Source: Elysia chlorotica
Taxonomy: Eukaryota > Mollusca > Gastropoda > Plakobranchidae
Length of the DNA: 64,000 bases
Assembly (NCBI GenBank): GCA_003991915.1
Contig: RQTK01000157.1
Coordinates: 277,802-341,801, forward strand
Reading direction: 5' to 3'
Within the stretch, counting starts at the first letter, position 1. The number at the start of each line of letters is the position of its first letter. Below, piece by piece: positions 36,031-51,560 of the stretch. The translations under genes and the position numbers were made by a program. The notes below the pieces were generated by a model, which saw only the letters and a list, made by a program, of their open reading frames with translations, did not search any database and was not told the DNA's origin.

Positions 36031-38516
36031 TTCTATAGGAACTTTGGGAACGCCAGCTGGGCCATAAGAAATAAATCCATGGATTCATTGCTCTCCACTT
36101 GGCGCTATTAGCTGCTCTTTTGATTATGTGTATGATAGTTCTATACACAATTCTGGAGCTGAAATAACATGCAACTTTATCATACATATTATATATCCAC
36201 TGCCTGATAGTGTAATGAAAAAAGTGAGAGAAAAAAAGAACAGGTATCATTTTATTTTAAAACAATTTTATCATACAAGTTGTAACAGCAGAATCAAATT
36301 CAAACATTTGAATCTCTTTTTAGTTAAAAACTAGTGAGAAATCTAAGAACCTAACATTTAAAATTTATATTATAAACTCAATTTTGGAAAAGATAAACAG
36401 TACACCCCGGACTCGACGAACAATAGTTCAAGGTTCGTTTAAGCCACTCTTCTCCCAAATGTGGTACGAGATTAGTTTGTGACCAAGAGTGGGTATAAAT
36501 TAGTTCATTGAATTAAAGACACGGAAGAAGAAAATGTTCGTTGTATGAAGGGTGTTCTTTAAATCTTTTTTTGTAACTATGATCATGATGGGAAGAGCAT
36601 TGAGTTTCCAATTTTCAAATTAAAAATGAATGTTACAATTTACGTCTTTATTTCAATTAATTTTTATATGGATTGGTTATTTCGTTTGTACTATTGTTCT
36701 TTTAACAAACTTTCCCTGTTCATAGTTATTTATAGACCTTATGTTTTGGTTAAGCATTATTAACCTGTGATCCACTTTGTGGAACTAACATAGTCTTGTT
36801 TCAACATTGGTCTATTTCATTGATTTGAACTTATGTTTAGCTTGTTTTTATTCATTTAAAGAGAAATCTATACTTTAATATACTGTTGCACCTTTTTCAT
36901 TTTCCTGTTTTTGCATTCAAAATTCTGCTTCTTGAATTTGAGAGAGAAAAAAAGTGAAATAAAACTCAAATTAGTATTAATCTGGCATGTTTGTGTTTTC
37001 TTTTAAAATATATGTATTAAGATAGTTGTGATTTTTACCTTCGGCACTGAAATCATGGCACAACAGAGTTGTGAAACAGAATGAACGTAAAACAAATGCT
37101 TTCTGATGACAGATGTTGGTTTCAGAAGCCACTGTCACATTGGCACAAACCACAAAATGTTGAATCTAACTTTTAAACTCATTTTTGGAGCTTGTCTAGC
37201 TAACGTTGACATGTGTTATGTCAATGTTTTCAGGCCAGATAGAAATTGTTTCACTTAGTAGTAGTTAGAACATGCTATCTTTTAATTTCACTGAAACTAT
37301 ATATAGTAGTTTTCCAGCTAGCCAGACTGTGCCAACGTTCCTGTGATGTATTAACTGCCTTTGATGTCTACAACCTCCAAAACACCTAGATCAGCCAACC
37401 GAGTCTGGTGGAGGGAGTTGCTGCTAAATTCAACCGGGGATCAAAAGGCTTGAACTAAAACTTAACTTGTTCCATAGTGATAGTGTTTGGGTTGGTTGTG
37501 TGTAATGTGACCTGCCAAATCCTGGGAATCCACACTGGGCTCATGTATAGCGGCCCTTTTACTAAGACTGTGCGTATCTCTTTAGAAAAGCATAAATATA
37601 GAGCAAATATTTCAAAGCAAACAACAAATAAAAAATTAAAACAACTTGTTTTCAAAACACCATTTAATGTTTGAACACATGAAGTCACTGATTTGCATAA
37701 CAAAATTTCACAAATGCCTAAATTGAACAAAGCACAAATTAAAAATTGTTTGATACCACCAAATAGAAAATGAAAAAAAGGTTCAATTGCGCAAATGCTT
37801 TGAATCTATGGAAATCAATAAAATAAATTATTGATCCAAAGGTTTATACAAATTTCAATATTTATGTGAAACAATCTTAGTGACAGACAGTGACAACCAT
37901 TCCAACAAAATACAGCATAATCACCTGCTGTATAAAATTATATGGATCTAGAATGAGGGCATATTACTTTTTTTTTTACACAAAGATACTTGTCTCAAAA
38001 AGAGTTCTAATTATTTGATGTTAAAAATGAAGGGGTAAAAAACTGCAATGAGTGAAGACATATTTACAAGAGATTTTTTAAGTCATCAGCCAATGGGTAT
38101 TATCCCAATTATGATGACACTTTTATCTAACAGTAACAAACATTGATAAATAAAAGTTGTTTAAAAAAGAAAAAAAAACTTTTAACAATTGTTGCTGGAA
38201 CTTTACCTTATGAAATATCTTTGAAAAAGGAAATCAAATTTAAACCAAGAAACATGAAATCAAAGGTAATTACTTGTTTTCAGATCTAACTTGGAGGGGC
38301 TAAAACACCCATTGTGAAAAATCTTAACTTAGCTGCAATTCTACTCTCACATAAAAATCCATTTGGAAATGAAAAATAAAAAGGAAAAGAGGCCTACACA
38401 GTTACTGAAAAAAAACTCCACTAGCCTAAACAATTTCATGAGATTTTCTTAATAATTAAAAAAAAAACTGGAGCGGACTTCGAGAAAACTAGTCCACAGT
38501 TGTCTTTGCCGCACTC

Positions 38517-41500
38517 TCAGTCTGTAGGGCCAAAGAATTTGACGGAACGGTCCATGCTGACTGAGGCCAAAAAGCTCGAGTTCTGACCAAAGCAGACACC
38601 AGTAGCTGCAGCGGTGTGGTCGTTGAACACAGCTAGCTCACTCCACTGCTTGCACAGGTACACCCTAAATATACAAGGGAAAAATATATATATAAATAAA
38701 CAAAGCTCTAAAAAGATATGTGGGAACCAATGTAAAAAAAAAAAAGACTTTTAATCAGGAAAACGTTTTTCTAAAATAGTGAAGTAAACAGAACAGCGAG
38801 CTTTAAAATTGTTGAGTAGAAAAAGAAGCATTCTTCGTGATGCAAAAAGAACAATTACCATGAAAAAGAGGGTTTATGATAATGAAAGAAGGTTAAATAA
38901 AAAGGGCTGCTGACAAGTCAACTTTTCATTTACAATTTCATGAAGCTGTACGATTGATCTCTGAGCGAAACTGACTTTATATGTATTTGATTTTTTAAAA
39001 TTATTTCTTTGGTGAATACAAGATGAAATGATATCACAGTGATTTTTTCACAAGCTTAAAGATAATACACTTAAAATAGTTAATTAAAATTTAAAAAATA
39101 CAGCCCTCTCCTGAGTCCTAGGCTACCATTATTATTAAATATTCATCTTAAGGAGTTAGGGTAGTGTAGATGGGAATAGCGAATCATGCTCAACATTACA
39201 AACACATATTCCTTTTCTTTATTACAAAAGAGAAATGAGCTCTCATCCTTCCACCTATGGTCTTATGGAAAAGAGGTAGACAATAAGTGTCTAAACCTTG
39301 AGTAAGGCATTTAGTGAATACCAGGTGTTGGTGGTTGTATGCAGAAATATATATTTTTTTTTGTTTATTTTTCTTTCTTTGATTATCCTCCTCACTTGCA
39401 GATTGGATTGATATAATAAACTTCTCAGATTATAACTCAAACCCTAAAATGAGCGCTAGGCTCATAAAACAATGATTTCAAAAAATTTCCAGGCTTTAGT
39501 TAAGCACATCTTCCACTTCCATCACATGTACCAATCCTTTTTGGTTAAAAAAACACAAATCAAATTAATCTTCCTTTCCTGACAAATTAATAAAGTGAAA
39601 CAAACAATAGCCTCATGGCTAACATTAAACAGCCAAATCACATGTGAAAAAAGTAAAGGCCTCCCTATTCACAAAGCTTGAAAATAAACCGTCAATTTCA
39701 AACCTATATGTCACGCCTCCTAAAGCACTTTAATTTCTTTAAAGATGCCAAAATGCTTTGGTTTAAAGAGAAATATAAAAAAATTTCCATGGCAAAATCG
39801 CAAATCTAATTAGTGTAGATTTTAGCATGCTAACATATAATCACGCAAGAATTGAGTGTCTGCAAAGAAAATGCTCTCTCACCGGACATCAGATCCTGCC
39901 ACTGCTAAGTATGTACCACTCTGGTCAAAGCATAGGCCCTTGACCTCATATCCGTCCTCAAGCTGCAACGTTTTGAAATTTTTCAACTTTCGCAAGTCCC
40001 AGAGTTTAACCACCGAGTCCTCAGCCGATGTTGCTAGATAATAACCTGGGGAGGGTCAAACAGATGTAATCATGTTATCTTTTTTGCTGTGCAGCAAGAT
40101 GGCTCTTACAACAGTTTTATTTACATTAAAAAAAAAAAAAAAAAAAAAAAAACATTACACATGAGGTTTAACAATACAGCAGTACAATATTGGACGGAGA
40201 AATAAATTTTGTTTTCATCATATATATATATAAATAAACAAAGCTCTAAAAAGATATGTGGGAACCAATGTAAAAAAAAAAAAAAAGACTTTTAATCAGG
40301 AAAACGTTTTTCTAAAATAGTGAAGTAAACAGAACAGCGAGCTTTAAAATTGTTGAGTAGAAAAAGAAGCATTCTTCGTGATGCAAAAAGAACAATTACC
40401 ATGAAAAAGAGGGTTTATGATAATGAAAGAAGGTTAAATAAAAAGGGCTGCTGACAAGTCAACTTTTCATTTACAATTTCATGAAGCTGTACGATTGATC
40501 TCTGAGCGAAACTGACTTTATATGTATTTGATTTTTTAAAATTATTTCTTTGGTGAATACAAGATGAAATGATATCACAGTGATTTTTTCACAAGCTTAA
40601 AGATAATACACTTAAAATAGTTAATTAAAATTTAAAAAATACAGCCCTCTCCTGAGTCCTAGGCTACCATTATTATTAAATATTCATCTTAAGGAGTTAG
40701 GGTAGTGTAGATGGGAATAGCGAATCATGCTCAACATTACAAACACATATTCCTTTTCTTTATTACAAAAGAGAAATGAGCTCTCATCCTTCCACCTATG
40801 GTCTTATGGAAAAGAGGTAGACAATAAGTGTCTAAACCTTGAGTAAGGCATTTAGTGAATACCAGGTGTTGGTGGTTGTATGCAGAAATATATATTTTTT
40901 TTTGTTTATTTTTCTTTCTTTGATTATCCTCCTCACTTGCAGATGGATTGATATAATAAACTTCTCAGATTATAACTCAAACCCTAAAATGAGCGCTAGG
41001 CTCATAAAACAATGATTTCAAAAAATTTCCAGGCTTTAGTTAAGCACATCTTCCACTTCCATCACATGTACCAATCCTTTTTGGTTAAAAAAACACAAAT
41101 CAAATTAATCTTCCTTTCCTGACAAATTAATAAAGTGAAACAAACAATAGCCTCATGGCTAACATTAAACAGCCAAATCACATGTGAAAAAAGTAAAGGC
41201 CTCCCTATTCACAAAGCTTGAAAATAAACCGTCAATTTCAAACCTATATGTCACGCCTCCTAAAGCGTGACATTGAGAAAAATGTAAAATTCATGATTTG
41301 TGTGTTTCTTTCTCATAGTCAGGTCATATCAATTATTTAGCATCAGGTCTTCCTGAAAGTCTAAATGCATAATCAAAGCAAAAATTCAATACTTTCTTGG
41401 AAATGACTGCCAGTGTCAATGACTGGAACTGAAAGTCGAGATAGAGAGATCGTTATGATTTGGACGAATGAAGGCAAAAGAAAACGAGTTGGGACCGATC

Positions 41501-44500
41501 ACAACCACTGATGTTGTTGACTAACCCAATCCCAATAACACTGTATACTATAACAAATATAAAAAAAAAATATATATATATCGCCTATCGATAAAACAAA
41601 TAAATCGTTCATAAATTTTCTTTCACCCATGAACTGAAAGTCGAGATAGAGAGATCGGTATGATTTTGACGAATGAAGGCAAAACAAAACGAGTTGGGAC
41701 CGATCACAACCACTGATGTTGTTGACTAACCCAATCCCAATAGCACTGTATAACAAATATATTTAAAAAAATAGCCTATCGACAAAACAAATAAATTTTT
41801 CATAAATTTTCTTTCGCCCATGCACAAAGCGCTGGAAACTTTCGTTATTGATCTCTAGTTTCGGTCGCGTAGTTGAGAGGAAAATCATAGCCGTACCTCA
41901 AATCCATCTACCTTTTTTGCGAAAACCAGCGGTGTTGCCCGGAAGGTTGTATACTTTCAATTTAAAAAAAAAAAGAGTTCTGGCGTATTAGCGTAGAAAA
42001 ATGTTAACGAAAATAACAAAGCGTGCAGGTTGGCAGCTTCGAGGGGTGTACCATTAGTATCCTTTCGAACATCTCAGAAACTAAAATCTAAGAGAATAGG
42101 TTTCGATAAAGAGTGCAAGACCCTTAGCCTATGACAAAATATGTTGTCTCAAGACGGACTTGGCTAAAATGTAACATGTCCGGATCATGTTGCGATCAGT
42201 TTGAAAAATCTGTAAATGTCTGTGGAAATCAGGAAATCGGGATTGACGAAAACAATCGGTATGTACTGATCAAATAGGTAAAAGTAGGCAGGTCTGCATT
42301 CTTTCTGAGTGTCTCTGGACTGAAAGGTTTATGCGTTTAGAACCCTTGTAGCCCCAATTCAAAGTTCTACAATACAGAAATGGAAATAGCAGAGGATCGA
42401 AACATTTGACGTCCTGTTTGTCAACCCAGAGCACTAATGACAGAGATATCTGGCGGTGTATATTGCTAAAAATGCCAATTTCAAATGTTATGTCCCATAG
42501 GTTTCCTTCAGAGATAGGCAGAAAAGGTGTGTGTAAAAAAAGGGGGGGGGGGGTGACACCAAAGATTTGAACCTTGGACCTTCTGCTCCTCGGTCCCTGG
42601 AGACTGAGCTATATACTAAGCCAACGGTAATAATATTTAGATTTAATTAGATCTACATTCCACAAATTTCTGGAAAAATAGACCAGATTATCGACGACCT
42701 GCCGAATATCGCACTGTCTGCTTGAGAACGCAGGCCACGTGAGGTGGTAATGATCAAAGATTATCAAGAGAAGCACCGGCAGTTGCAGTACCTGTCAGCC
42801 TACTATCCTAATAAAGTCAGTACAGTGTAAAAATTTAGCCAATTGCAACTACAAGCCCACAGTCACATGAATAGAATAGGCTTGAGTTCAACACGCAATG
42901 TAGCCAGTGCCTGTTTCACATCAGTGTGTGTGTGTCTTGCCTTTGTGTCTTGTGGGGCAGCATTTGACACCATCAGTAAAAGCATGGCTTTCATCACCAT
43001 CTTCCCCTACATCAGTGGTCCAACCATCTTTATACACAGGGACTAAACACCGCCAGGTTACCAAAGATCTGTACAGGGGGCATCTTGCTCCTTCCTCAGC
43101 CCTCTCTTTTCTTAGAAAGCCAGGCTATCATCAGTGACAACCGTCAAAATGTGACAGGAAGGCTGAGAATCCTCCAAACTATTCATTGATTGACCCTTTA
43201 AAAGCATAAATGTACATCCATTCACAAGTTTCTCACGTGATCGATAGAAAAGGGAGGAATAAAAGATGAATGAACGCCCACTACCGGTGGTATTTTGTTG
43301 GCACCCCGCAGTACCCAGTTAGGTGGTGCTAAGCCAGTGAGGTAGCCGCAAGCAGAACCAGTAGTTCTTTCACACTGAGGCAGTCAGCTGGTGCGCCGCG
43401 TTTTATGGGTTAAGAGAGGAAGCTAAAAACAACAAAAATTTAGGGATAATAAGACGAGACTTGTTTAATAACTAATCTGTACTGGCTTCTGAATTTTAAG
43501 CGATGTAGCAACACAAGGTCACAAAATTTGTATCCAGTGACAATGAGGCGGGAGTGAAATAATTTTGGTAGCTCCATAGCATTTGGCTAGATTCATGCAC
43601 AACAGTGAAAGCAAACACAGAAGAAATGAAAAAAACATAGAGCAAAAAATGGGAATAATATCAGCTCCTTATTTCAATGTCTCTCCACATATTTATTTTC
43701 TTCGTATCCAATAGTCCTGAAACAGTTTTGCTATTTAAATGAATCCGACAACACACAAAGGCTGATACCAAATTGGCAGCTACAGTCAAGACACTTACCC
43801 ATCTGACCAGTTTTCTCGACAACTTTGGTGAGGACCCTGCCAGTTCTGATATCCGAGAACGCCCAATGCTAAAACACAGGTAAAAAAAAGCAGTTTGAAT
43901 AATTTAGCAATGCAAGATAGTGGAGCGGAGAGAACATTTAATTACAGTCACCTTTATATGCTTAAAAAAATAAAAAATAATGACAATTTTGCTATTCAAA
44001 TATGAAAACCATACCAAAAAAATATGAACATTGCTTTGATTTCACCCACACCATCTTACTTTTCCTGATTGAGAAGGCTTTTCTTTTTTCTCCTTGTGAA
44101 AACTTGGTTAAGTACAGTTTTGTGTAAATATAAGTTTTACTAGAACCAGTCATTTATTTAAAAGAATTTATGCAATGCAAAAAAAAAAAAAAAAAATTAA
44201 TAAAAACAACAATAAACAAATAAAAATAAATTTGTCTTGTTAAAAATGGAACTAATCTTACAGTATCTTTGAATTTTCCTTGTTAAAGAAAGAACTTAAT
44301 TTTGAAGAATAACAGCAATACAACATAAATTTTTAAATGCTAATCGCATTTTCATCTTGTTAAGTAAAAACCAAGAATAAACAAAACAAAGCCAATTTGA
44401 TTTAAAAAAAAAAAAAAAAGAGGAAAAATGGAAGTTGACGTATTCTCTTCCTTGTGGCCTGTGCCTGATCTGGCCACTCACCATGTCTGTGGAGCAGGAC

Positions 44501-47500
44501 AGCAGGTAGTCCCCGGTGGCGTGCAGGCTGATGCCTGTGACGGGAGCGTCGTGGGCTCGGATTATCTGCCCACAGCTTGCCGTAGTGATGCCCCACACTC
44601 TTATGGTGTGATCAGGTGAGGCTGAAATTACCAGCTCCTGTGAGAGAAACATTGCCAGGGGGCAAAATTCAAGAGAGACATTGTTGTAAAGGTGAAAATG
44701 AGATGCATATAACTAAACATTCAGAAGGGCTTATAGGTTTATATCTTATTAGAAACCTGTGTCCAACGTTAGGAAGAAAATAAAATAAAAGGATTTTATT
44801 GATTATCTTAAAAGTAACAAAAATAACTAATGCCAACCGTAGCACAGAGACAACAATCATGTGTATCATGCACTGATACCAATTGGATCAATTTATCTCC
44901 ATTGAATTTTTAGTGGGAAGCAGGGTATCATATAAAGTAAAAAAAACAAAAAAAAACACCCTCCTACAAAATCTATCAATTTGTGTCAGAAGCACACAAA
45001 AAAAAAAAAAATTCCAAAAAATGTTGCCTCCTTTTAAATAAAAAAAAAAAATTGAAACAGGGTATAAGCTAGAGTAAAAGTGACATCTACAGGGTTTCCA
45101 CACCTTGTCAAGGAAAAAATTTCAGGATTTTACAGGACTCTTGACATATTTAGATAACCAGTTTTTTTTTTCCGCATTTATTTAATGACAAAAGTCTCTA
45201 TACAATGGTTTTGTTTAATGAATTTATATATGAACATTCTCAGTACCCTACAAGGGGTGTTGAGTTGGTTTAACGCCCAACATCAGCACTATCTAAAGAG
45301 AGAGAGAAAGAAGAACTATTGCTCTAGATTAAAGGATTTGTGTTGGATCCATGAACAAACCTCTTCAGGATGATAAATGACACTTGTGACTTTCTTTGTG
45401 TGACCTTTCAGGATAGCCATGACTTGCTCGGTATCTTTGTTAAACACAACAGCATTCTTGTCATTTCCTCCAGTAACAATCTTTGAGGTGTCTCTCAAAC
45501 ATACGTCCACAGACAAAATGCCAGGAACACTGGCACTGTGCAGGCCCTGTTGAATAAAACAAAATATGATGCCATAAAAGCCAAAATAAAACACTGCTCT
45601 TCAGCAAAGACTCATATCTTCAGGAACAGTCTATTTAGGGTGCAAAAAAAGATAGAGCATAAGATTGTGACAAAAAGAAAAAAAAGTAAGCTTATGACAT
45701 TGCTAACATATAGGTCCACTTTATAAATTCACATTATTTTTATAAGCTTAATAAGGATTTTAATTATAGAGAGAGCACTGGGAGTGTAGTGGTAAAATGT
45801 TGTAAACCATGCTTTCTACGAGTCATATCATCACTCAGTGCTAACACATCTTTAAGCCAAGATATTTTTTTAAACCCGTTTCACTTTAAAAAAAATAAAG
45901 GCAGGAAACAATGAACTAATTATTATGTTTGAATCAAGTGCTGGAATATATAATATTATAAAAAATAATTGAGAAAATCTCATTCAGTAAATATCCCCTA
46001 AAAATGTGCACTAAAAAATACAGTAGATTCCATGATCTTGTACAAAGTGTTGGGAACCAAGAATAAGCCATAAAGGTCCTGATTGCACTAGACAAACAGC
46101 ACTTATGAGGCAGAATGCTATTACTTTTCTTGCCACATTTTACTTTTGCCCTGGCTAGTCGCAGGGGCTAAGACAAAAATGGTGTCAACGCAGGTGATTG
46201 AACCAAGCTTCTACAAATTTGTTTTTGTTGTAAATTAAGCATTAAGCAAACCATATCTCCATTCCCTTAAAGACTGCCATGCATTGAGAGAATCCTTACT
46301 GTATGTGATGCCAATTGTCTGTAGCTTCTGATATCCTCGCTGGTAGCCAGACCTTCTGGAACGGTCTTTCCTCTCTGGAATTTGAATATAAACAAATGGA
46401 GAGCATGATTATAATGTACAGACATTTCAAATTACCTCAGCCTTGCTTTAATGTAGTGAAACTGATGCTAACTAGATCCTTAATCTGCATTGCATTCAAA
46501 ATAAAAGACATCAACACCTTGATAGACTTTTACTGAGCTTTGACCTGCCATTTTTTAAATACTGAAAACCTGTAAATCTGCAGGAAATTGGCATCACTGT
46601 TTAATCAGATACTGTTATAACTGTATTATTCTGAAATTTTGAACACTTATACAAAGTGATAATCATACAATCTTCAAACCCATTAAAAAAATCCATAACC
46701 TTTTTACTGCTTGTAAGCAACAGATTAGACTGGGTGAATACCAAACAAGTAAAAAAAAATTATTTAACTATTTAAGTGCCTCACCCCAAAACTGTTTTTA
46801 GATAAATTGGACACTCTATGTGCTTATACCTAGGAAATTTTATGGGATAGCTTCGCCATCCATTTAAAGGTAAAAAACTGGATATTACTGTATCTTGAAG
46901 TATCTTACATTATTCAACAGTTCTCCCCTTTCCATTGAAAAAAAGTTGTTACACCTCAAACCTGCGAACTATTTTATAACGATTTGTTATAGTCTAAATC
47001 TAGATGTACATCTAATTTTTGTTTCAGTTCGCTTGAGATAGGCCTAGTCAACGATAGGGACGATTATGAACTCCCTTCTTCACAAGAACACAAGTAGATC
47101 TAGTGGTCTCTAATCGAGTGCAAAGGTGTACAAATTTAAATAGTGTCTTAAATTTAAATTTATTCCGCCAATGAAGGGCTGAAGGCTAATAAATCTTTTC
47201 TTTTAATCTTGTAGTGTAAATTAATCCCCCAGAGCTTTTAATCTCTACCAAACACGATTAGTTCTAAATGGATTTTACCTTTTTCCTCTCAGCTGTGAGC
47301 AGTGTAGCTTTGTCTTGCAGCTGAAAGCACAGAGTGGAAACGGCATTAATAAATATGTGTAAAGTGAATAAGAATGACTGTAATCACTTTCATCCACAAC
47401 AGTAACTCCCAATAAATAGAAATTTGACAGAAAAAAAACAAACCCAAACAACATAAAAACAATAGAGTTCAGTTGTGACCCATAAGATCTGTTACAAATT

Positions 47501-50500
47501 ATAACAGGTGACAGAATGATTGTATTTACATACAAAAGTAAATTGTTCATGATTTGCACAGTGAAGGCAACCAAACGCTACCACACACAAGACCCAGAGT
47601 AGGATGTCCAATACTTACTTATTGATCACATTATACTGCACCAACCTAACCAGTATGGAAGAATTTTTCGGACAGCAAGGGGTTCAAACCAGGCCCTACT
47701 AAATCGGGAGCAGGCGTTCAATGTGCAACCCACTCTTTACAAAGAGCCCAGATATTTTTTAGGAGTTTACTTATACTGCATGAGTCCAAATTTTCTTTTT
47801 ATTGTTTTCACAAGACTTTTACACATAATATATGCATAAGTTCCATCAAGCATAACTTAAAATGATTTTCTTATCAGAATCTTGTAAAATCTTAAAAACA
47901 AGTCAACTTGTGAGCATAATTATATTCTTTATATGGATGACTTTCATTACTACATTCATAAACCAAACATACTCTCACAATATTATCAAAATTTCACAAG
48001 AATTCAATTGAACAATTGAAAAAAAAGATCACACAGGAAAAATTTATTACTACACCATAAATAGGAGTAATCAAAAAGACTTATAAAGAGCCCCTATTCC
48101 TCACCTTCTTGATAACCTCTTCACTCATAACAGCTTCCTCTGTCGGTTGTATAGCAGCCTCTGGGTTAGCCTCAGCAGCCACAGCCTGCAATGCAGATAA
48201 AAAAAAAAAGATTAATACATACACACACATTCGTAAGCTCAATGGCTTAAATTTGAAAATCCAAGCGCTAATAAAAATCAACAGGAGAGATATGACAATA
48301 GGAAGTTTCTGAAAAACCATATTAAACTCCTATTATTAATTTAAATTAAAATTTTCCATCAAAATGATTTTAATTGAAAACAATTTTTAAAAGCCATTTA
48401 TTTCTTAGAAAGAACAATAGTTGTAATAAGATTTTAAGTCTCATGTTTCAGATAAACAAGTCTCATACTTTTTGCATGTGTTTCAGATAAACCTTTTGAG
48501 TCTAAATAATCTCTCATAGTGCAACTGATGCCATACAATAGTTTAAGATTCTGTCAATTGAAAACTCACAGGGTGTGGAGCTGGAGCATTGTAACCTGGG
48601 GCTGCCATCCCAGCCTGGGGTTTGAGTGTTGCCAAGGCTGGAATAAAAAGATGGAACAAGTAACATTTGGAATAACATCTACCACAATACAGCAAAAACT
48701 TAAGATTGAGATTTGCTTGATTTAAGTTGACTAGCATTTTAATTTATTTAAAAACACATTTTTTGTTAATTTGATAATCTTAAATGTCTACAAACAAATA
48801 CATGTTTAAAGACATGTAAATTTATAACAGGTCCACATCTTAGTACTGCTAGATTGAAAAGCTTGACAAAAACTATCAGAGTTAACTTTTTTTAACGACC
48901 CTTCTGGTTGTGAAAAAGCCAAACTAAGCGGGAAGATGGGTACAGATTGATTTAATTGTGTTGAAAGAGGATTTTTGTGTAGAAGTGATGCCAACTGGAA
49001 CAATTTTTTTCTTTGAAGTTTTTGTATAATGCAATGGAGCACCTTGAATCGCATGTAACATTTTGTGTTCAACCTTTGGAAAATGGCTCATTATCATAGA
49101 ACAGTTGAGCAACAGTTGCTTCGCTGGAAGATGTGGCAATATAACGTCTCAATAACCAAAATATCAAGTTGCCTGCAGTGTAACCAGAGGATTCGGAACC
49201 AAATTATATTTCCGGAATTCCGGAAAAGTGGCATCCCTGGGTGTAACTTTAACCAACATCTGCAACTTACTGTGAAAATAAAACACTGTGATATAACCAT
49301 TTTTAACAAATGAAGTAGGTTCAGCTGCAGTTTGCATAAATGCCTTTAAGAGAAATAATAATAAAAAAAGCAAAAGAACATAACATTGCTAGATATGCAC
49401 TTACCTTCACGAGCAGCTGTGACTTCCTTGATAAGACGAGCAATCACACGGCAAGCAGCATCATGCTGATACAGGGCGTGAGACAACTCTGCAAAGAAAA
49501 GAAAGTATGTAAGGAAGGACCACTGAGCTGATCTAAAATTGTAAATATAGCATAATAATTGAACCATTTTAAAAGTATTTTCAATCAATACCTGAATGGC
49601 TAACTAAAAAAAAAAAAAAAACCCCCCCCCCCCAAAAAAAAAAAAAAACCCCTGTGAAATGCACTTTGATTTTACAACGCCATATCAACAAATTCAGCCC
49701 TGAGATGTCAATCAACAAAAATGATTCATGAGATGGCTTCCCAGATTTAACAGGGGCTGATTCCTGGGACACATGGAATAATTCTTATTTATTTTAGGAT
49801 GAGAAATACAACAAATTTGTAATAAATAAACTATTGGTGCTATTGTCTAGGAAAAAATATCTTTAAAAAGATGAATTACTGACCTTTCATTCAATCATAT
49901 GATATGACATGAACAAAAATATATATATGATTAAAAAAAAAATCACATTTTTTTTAAATTTTCGGCTGTTTTTGTTGTTTTTATGGGTTGTTTGGATGAA
50001 ATAGTGCAAAGGAGTGGGTCCAGCACATTGTGTAAGAAGGCAGCTTGTGAATGCCAAACATCAAGTTGATGTAGAAAAAATATTGACTCCCCCTTCAGTC
50101 ACTGGTTTGAACAATGCAGCAGCCTTTTGCTGTACCGCATAGATGTTAGTTTGTTCAGCCATCAATTGGATAAAAGAGCCAGGGAAAACAAGTCTTAAAA
50201 AGTCAATTATACTCAATACCTTCACAAGAGTCATTTAGATAAATATTTTCTAGTTTTGGGCCAGCTCTTGATGTAAAAAGCTCTATTTCAACACCCTTCA
50301 GCTCTGCAGACCAAGAAAACTCAACCCTATTACCACTTTCAGTTTCAGTCTCTAGGATCTACGCCTTTGTCATTGTGATCGTTATCAATATATAGATCTA
50401 GATTTTTTCCCCATTCACGTTACGCTAGGTCTATATCACTCTCATTATCAAAACCATTGCCCTCATCATCATCAAATAATGTTTCTATCATCTATGTCAT

Positions 50501-51497
50501 CTAGATATGCAGCAGGTAGCTTGCTGCGGATAAAATGAGAAAATTAAATGCCATTTTTTGAAAATCGTAGCTTGAAAACTACTGCAGCCATTTGGAAATG
50601 ATAAGTGAAAACCAAAAGAATAGAACATCGGCAAAATAAAAACAAGCTCTTTGGTCTATAGTCACCAGTCTAGTTTAATCGATGTAGGGCTATCTGGCAT
50701 TTCTAACTACTGGGTGATGGGGTAATCTATCAGTTGGGGTATCAAACAAAATACATTATCAATAAACTTGTAAATATTTAATTATATATTGATGTTGAAA
50801 ACCTAAGAAGAAATTAAAAATACCTTGTCGTGCAGTTTGCAGCTGTTGTCTCAATGTAAAACAATGCAGCATAACAGCATCCTAGAGGGGAAAAAAAGTA
50901 GTTTTTAGGTAAAAACAATGCATAATAGATACAGTGGTCTACGTGTAACTCTCCACTAACAAACACACTCTGAGCCCGCTCGCTCTATGGAACATAATCC
51001 TTTCTCTTCAATTAATACCCCCCTTACCCACCCACTTTTGGTTTCGTATAAAGTGTAAGAACCCCTTTTGAGAAACCTGGATGTCATTCTTTTAAAACTT
51101 ATTTGTCAAGCTACCATATTACTTTACCATCCTCAGCATAGTGGTTAAAGAGAAAAGAAGAAGTAGAAGATGCTAAAAATACTAGAGAGAGAGAGAGAGA
51201 GAGAGACAGAGTGGGGAGACAAGATGGCAATATAAAGCCAAAAAGAGGGAAATAAAGGAGAGAAAAGGGAGAGAGGAGCCAAAGAAGTAGAAGATAGAAA
51301 GGTGAGAGAGAGGGAGAAAGACAAAAAGAAGCTTGAAATCTGAGGGAAGGGGGGGAGGGGGGGAGTTTGTTCATTGCTTAGCGTCCATTGTCAGCACTAT
51401 AAATATTGGCTTTATTGTGGATCAGCCCCGAGACAAACATATCACAAGAGAAATCATGAAAGAGAAGAGTGAAAAAGAAAAAGAAGCTAGAATGCAG

Positions 51498-51560
<63 letters not shown>

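Larger units (their letters stand above)
29461..38516. other. AT-rich intergenic region between convergent GDPD and PRPF19
   Basis: No protein or RNA gene is recognisable. The only clear features are SINE remnants (31346-31484 and 35787-36030) and a possible tRNA-like A box near 31680. The end towards 38516 includes the PRPF19 3' UTR. The many 60-90 codon frames are K/F-rich translations of A/T runs. Confidence 0.6.

Noticed and set aside
42480-42510. Trp-Asp codons on the minus strand as the missing PRPF19 blade
   Set aside because: The frame around them ([10 protein letters not shown]) does not resemble the expected blade sequence and lacks splice sites.
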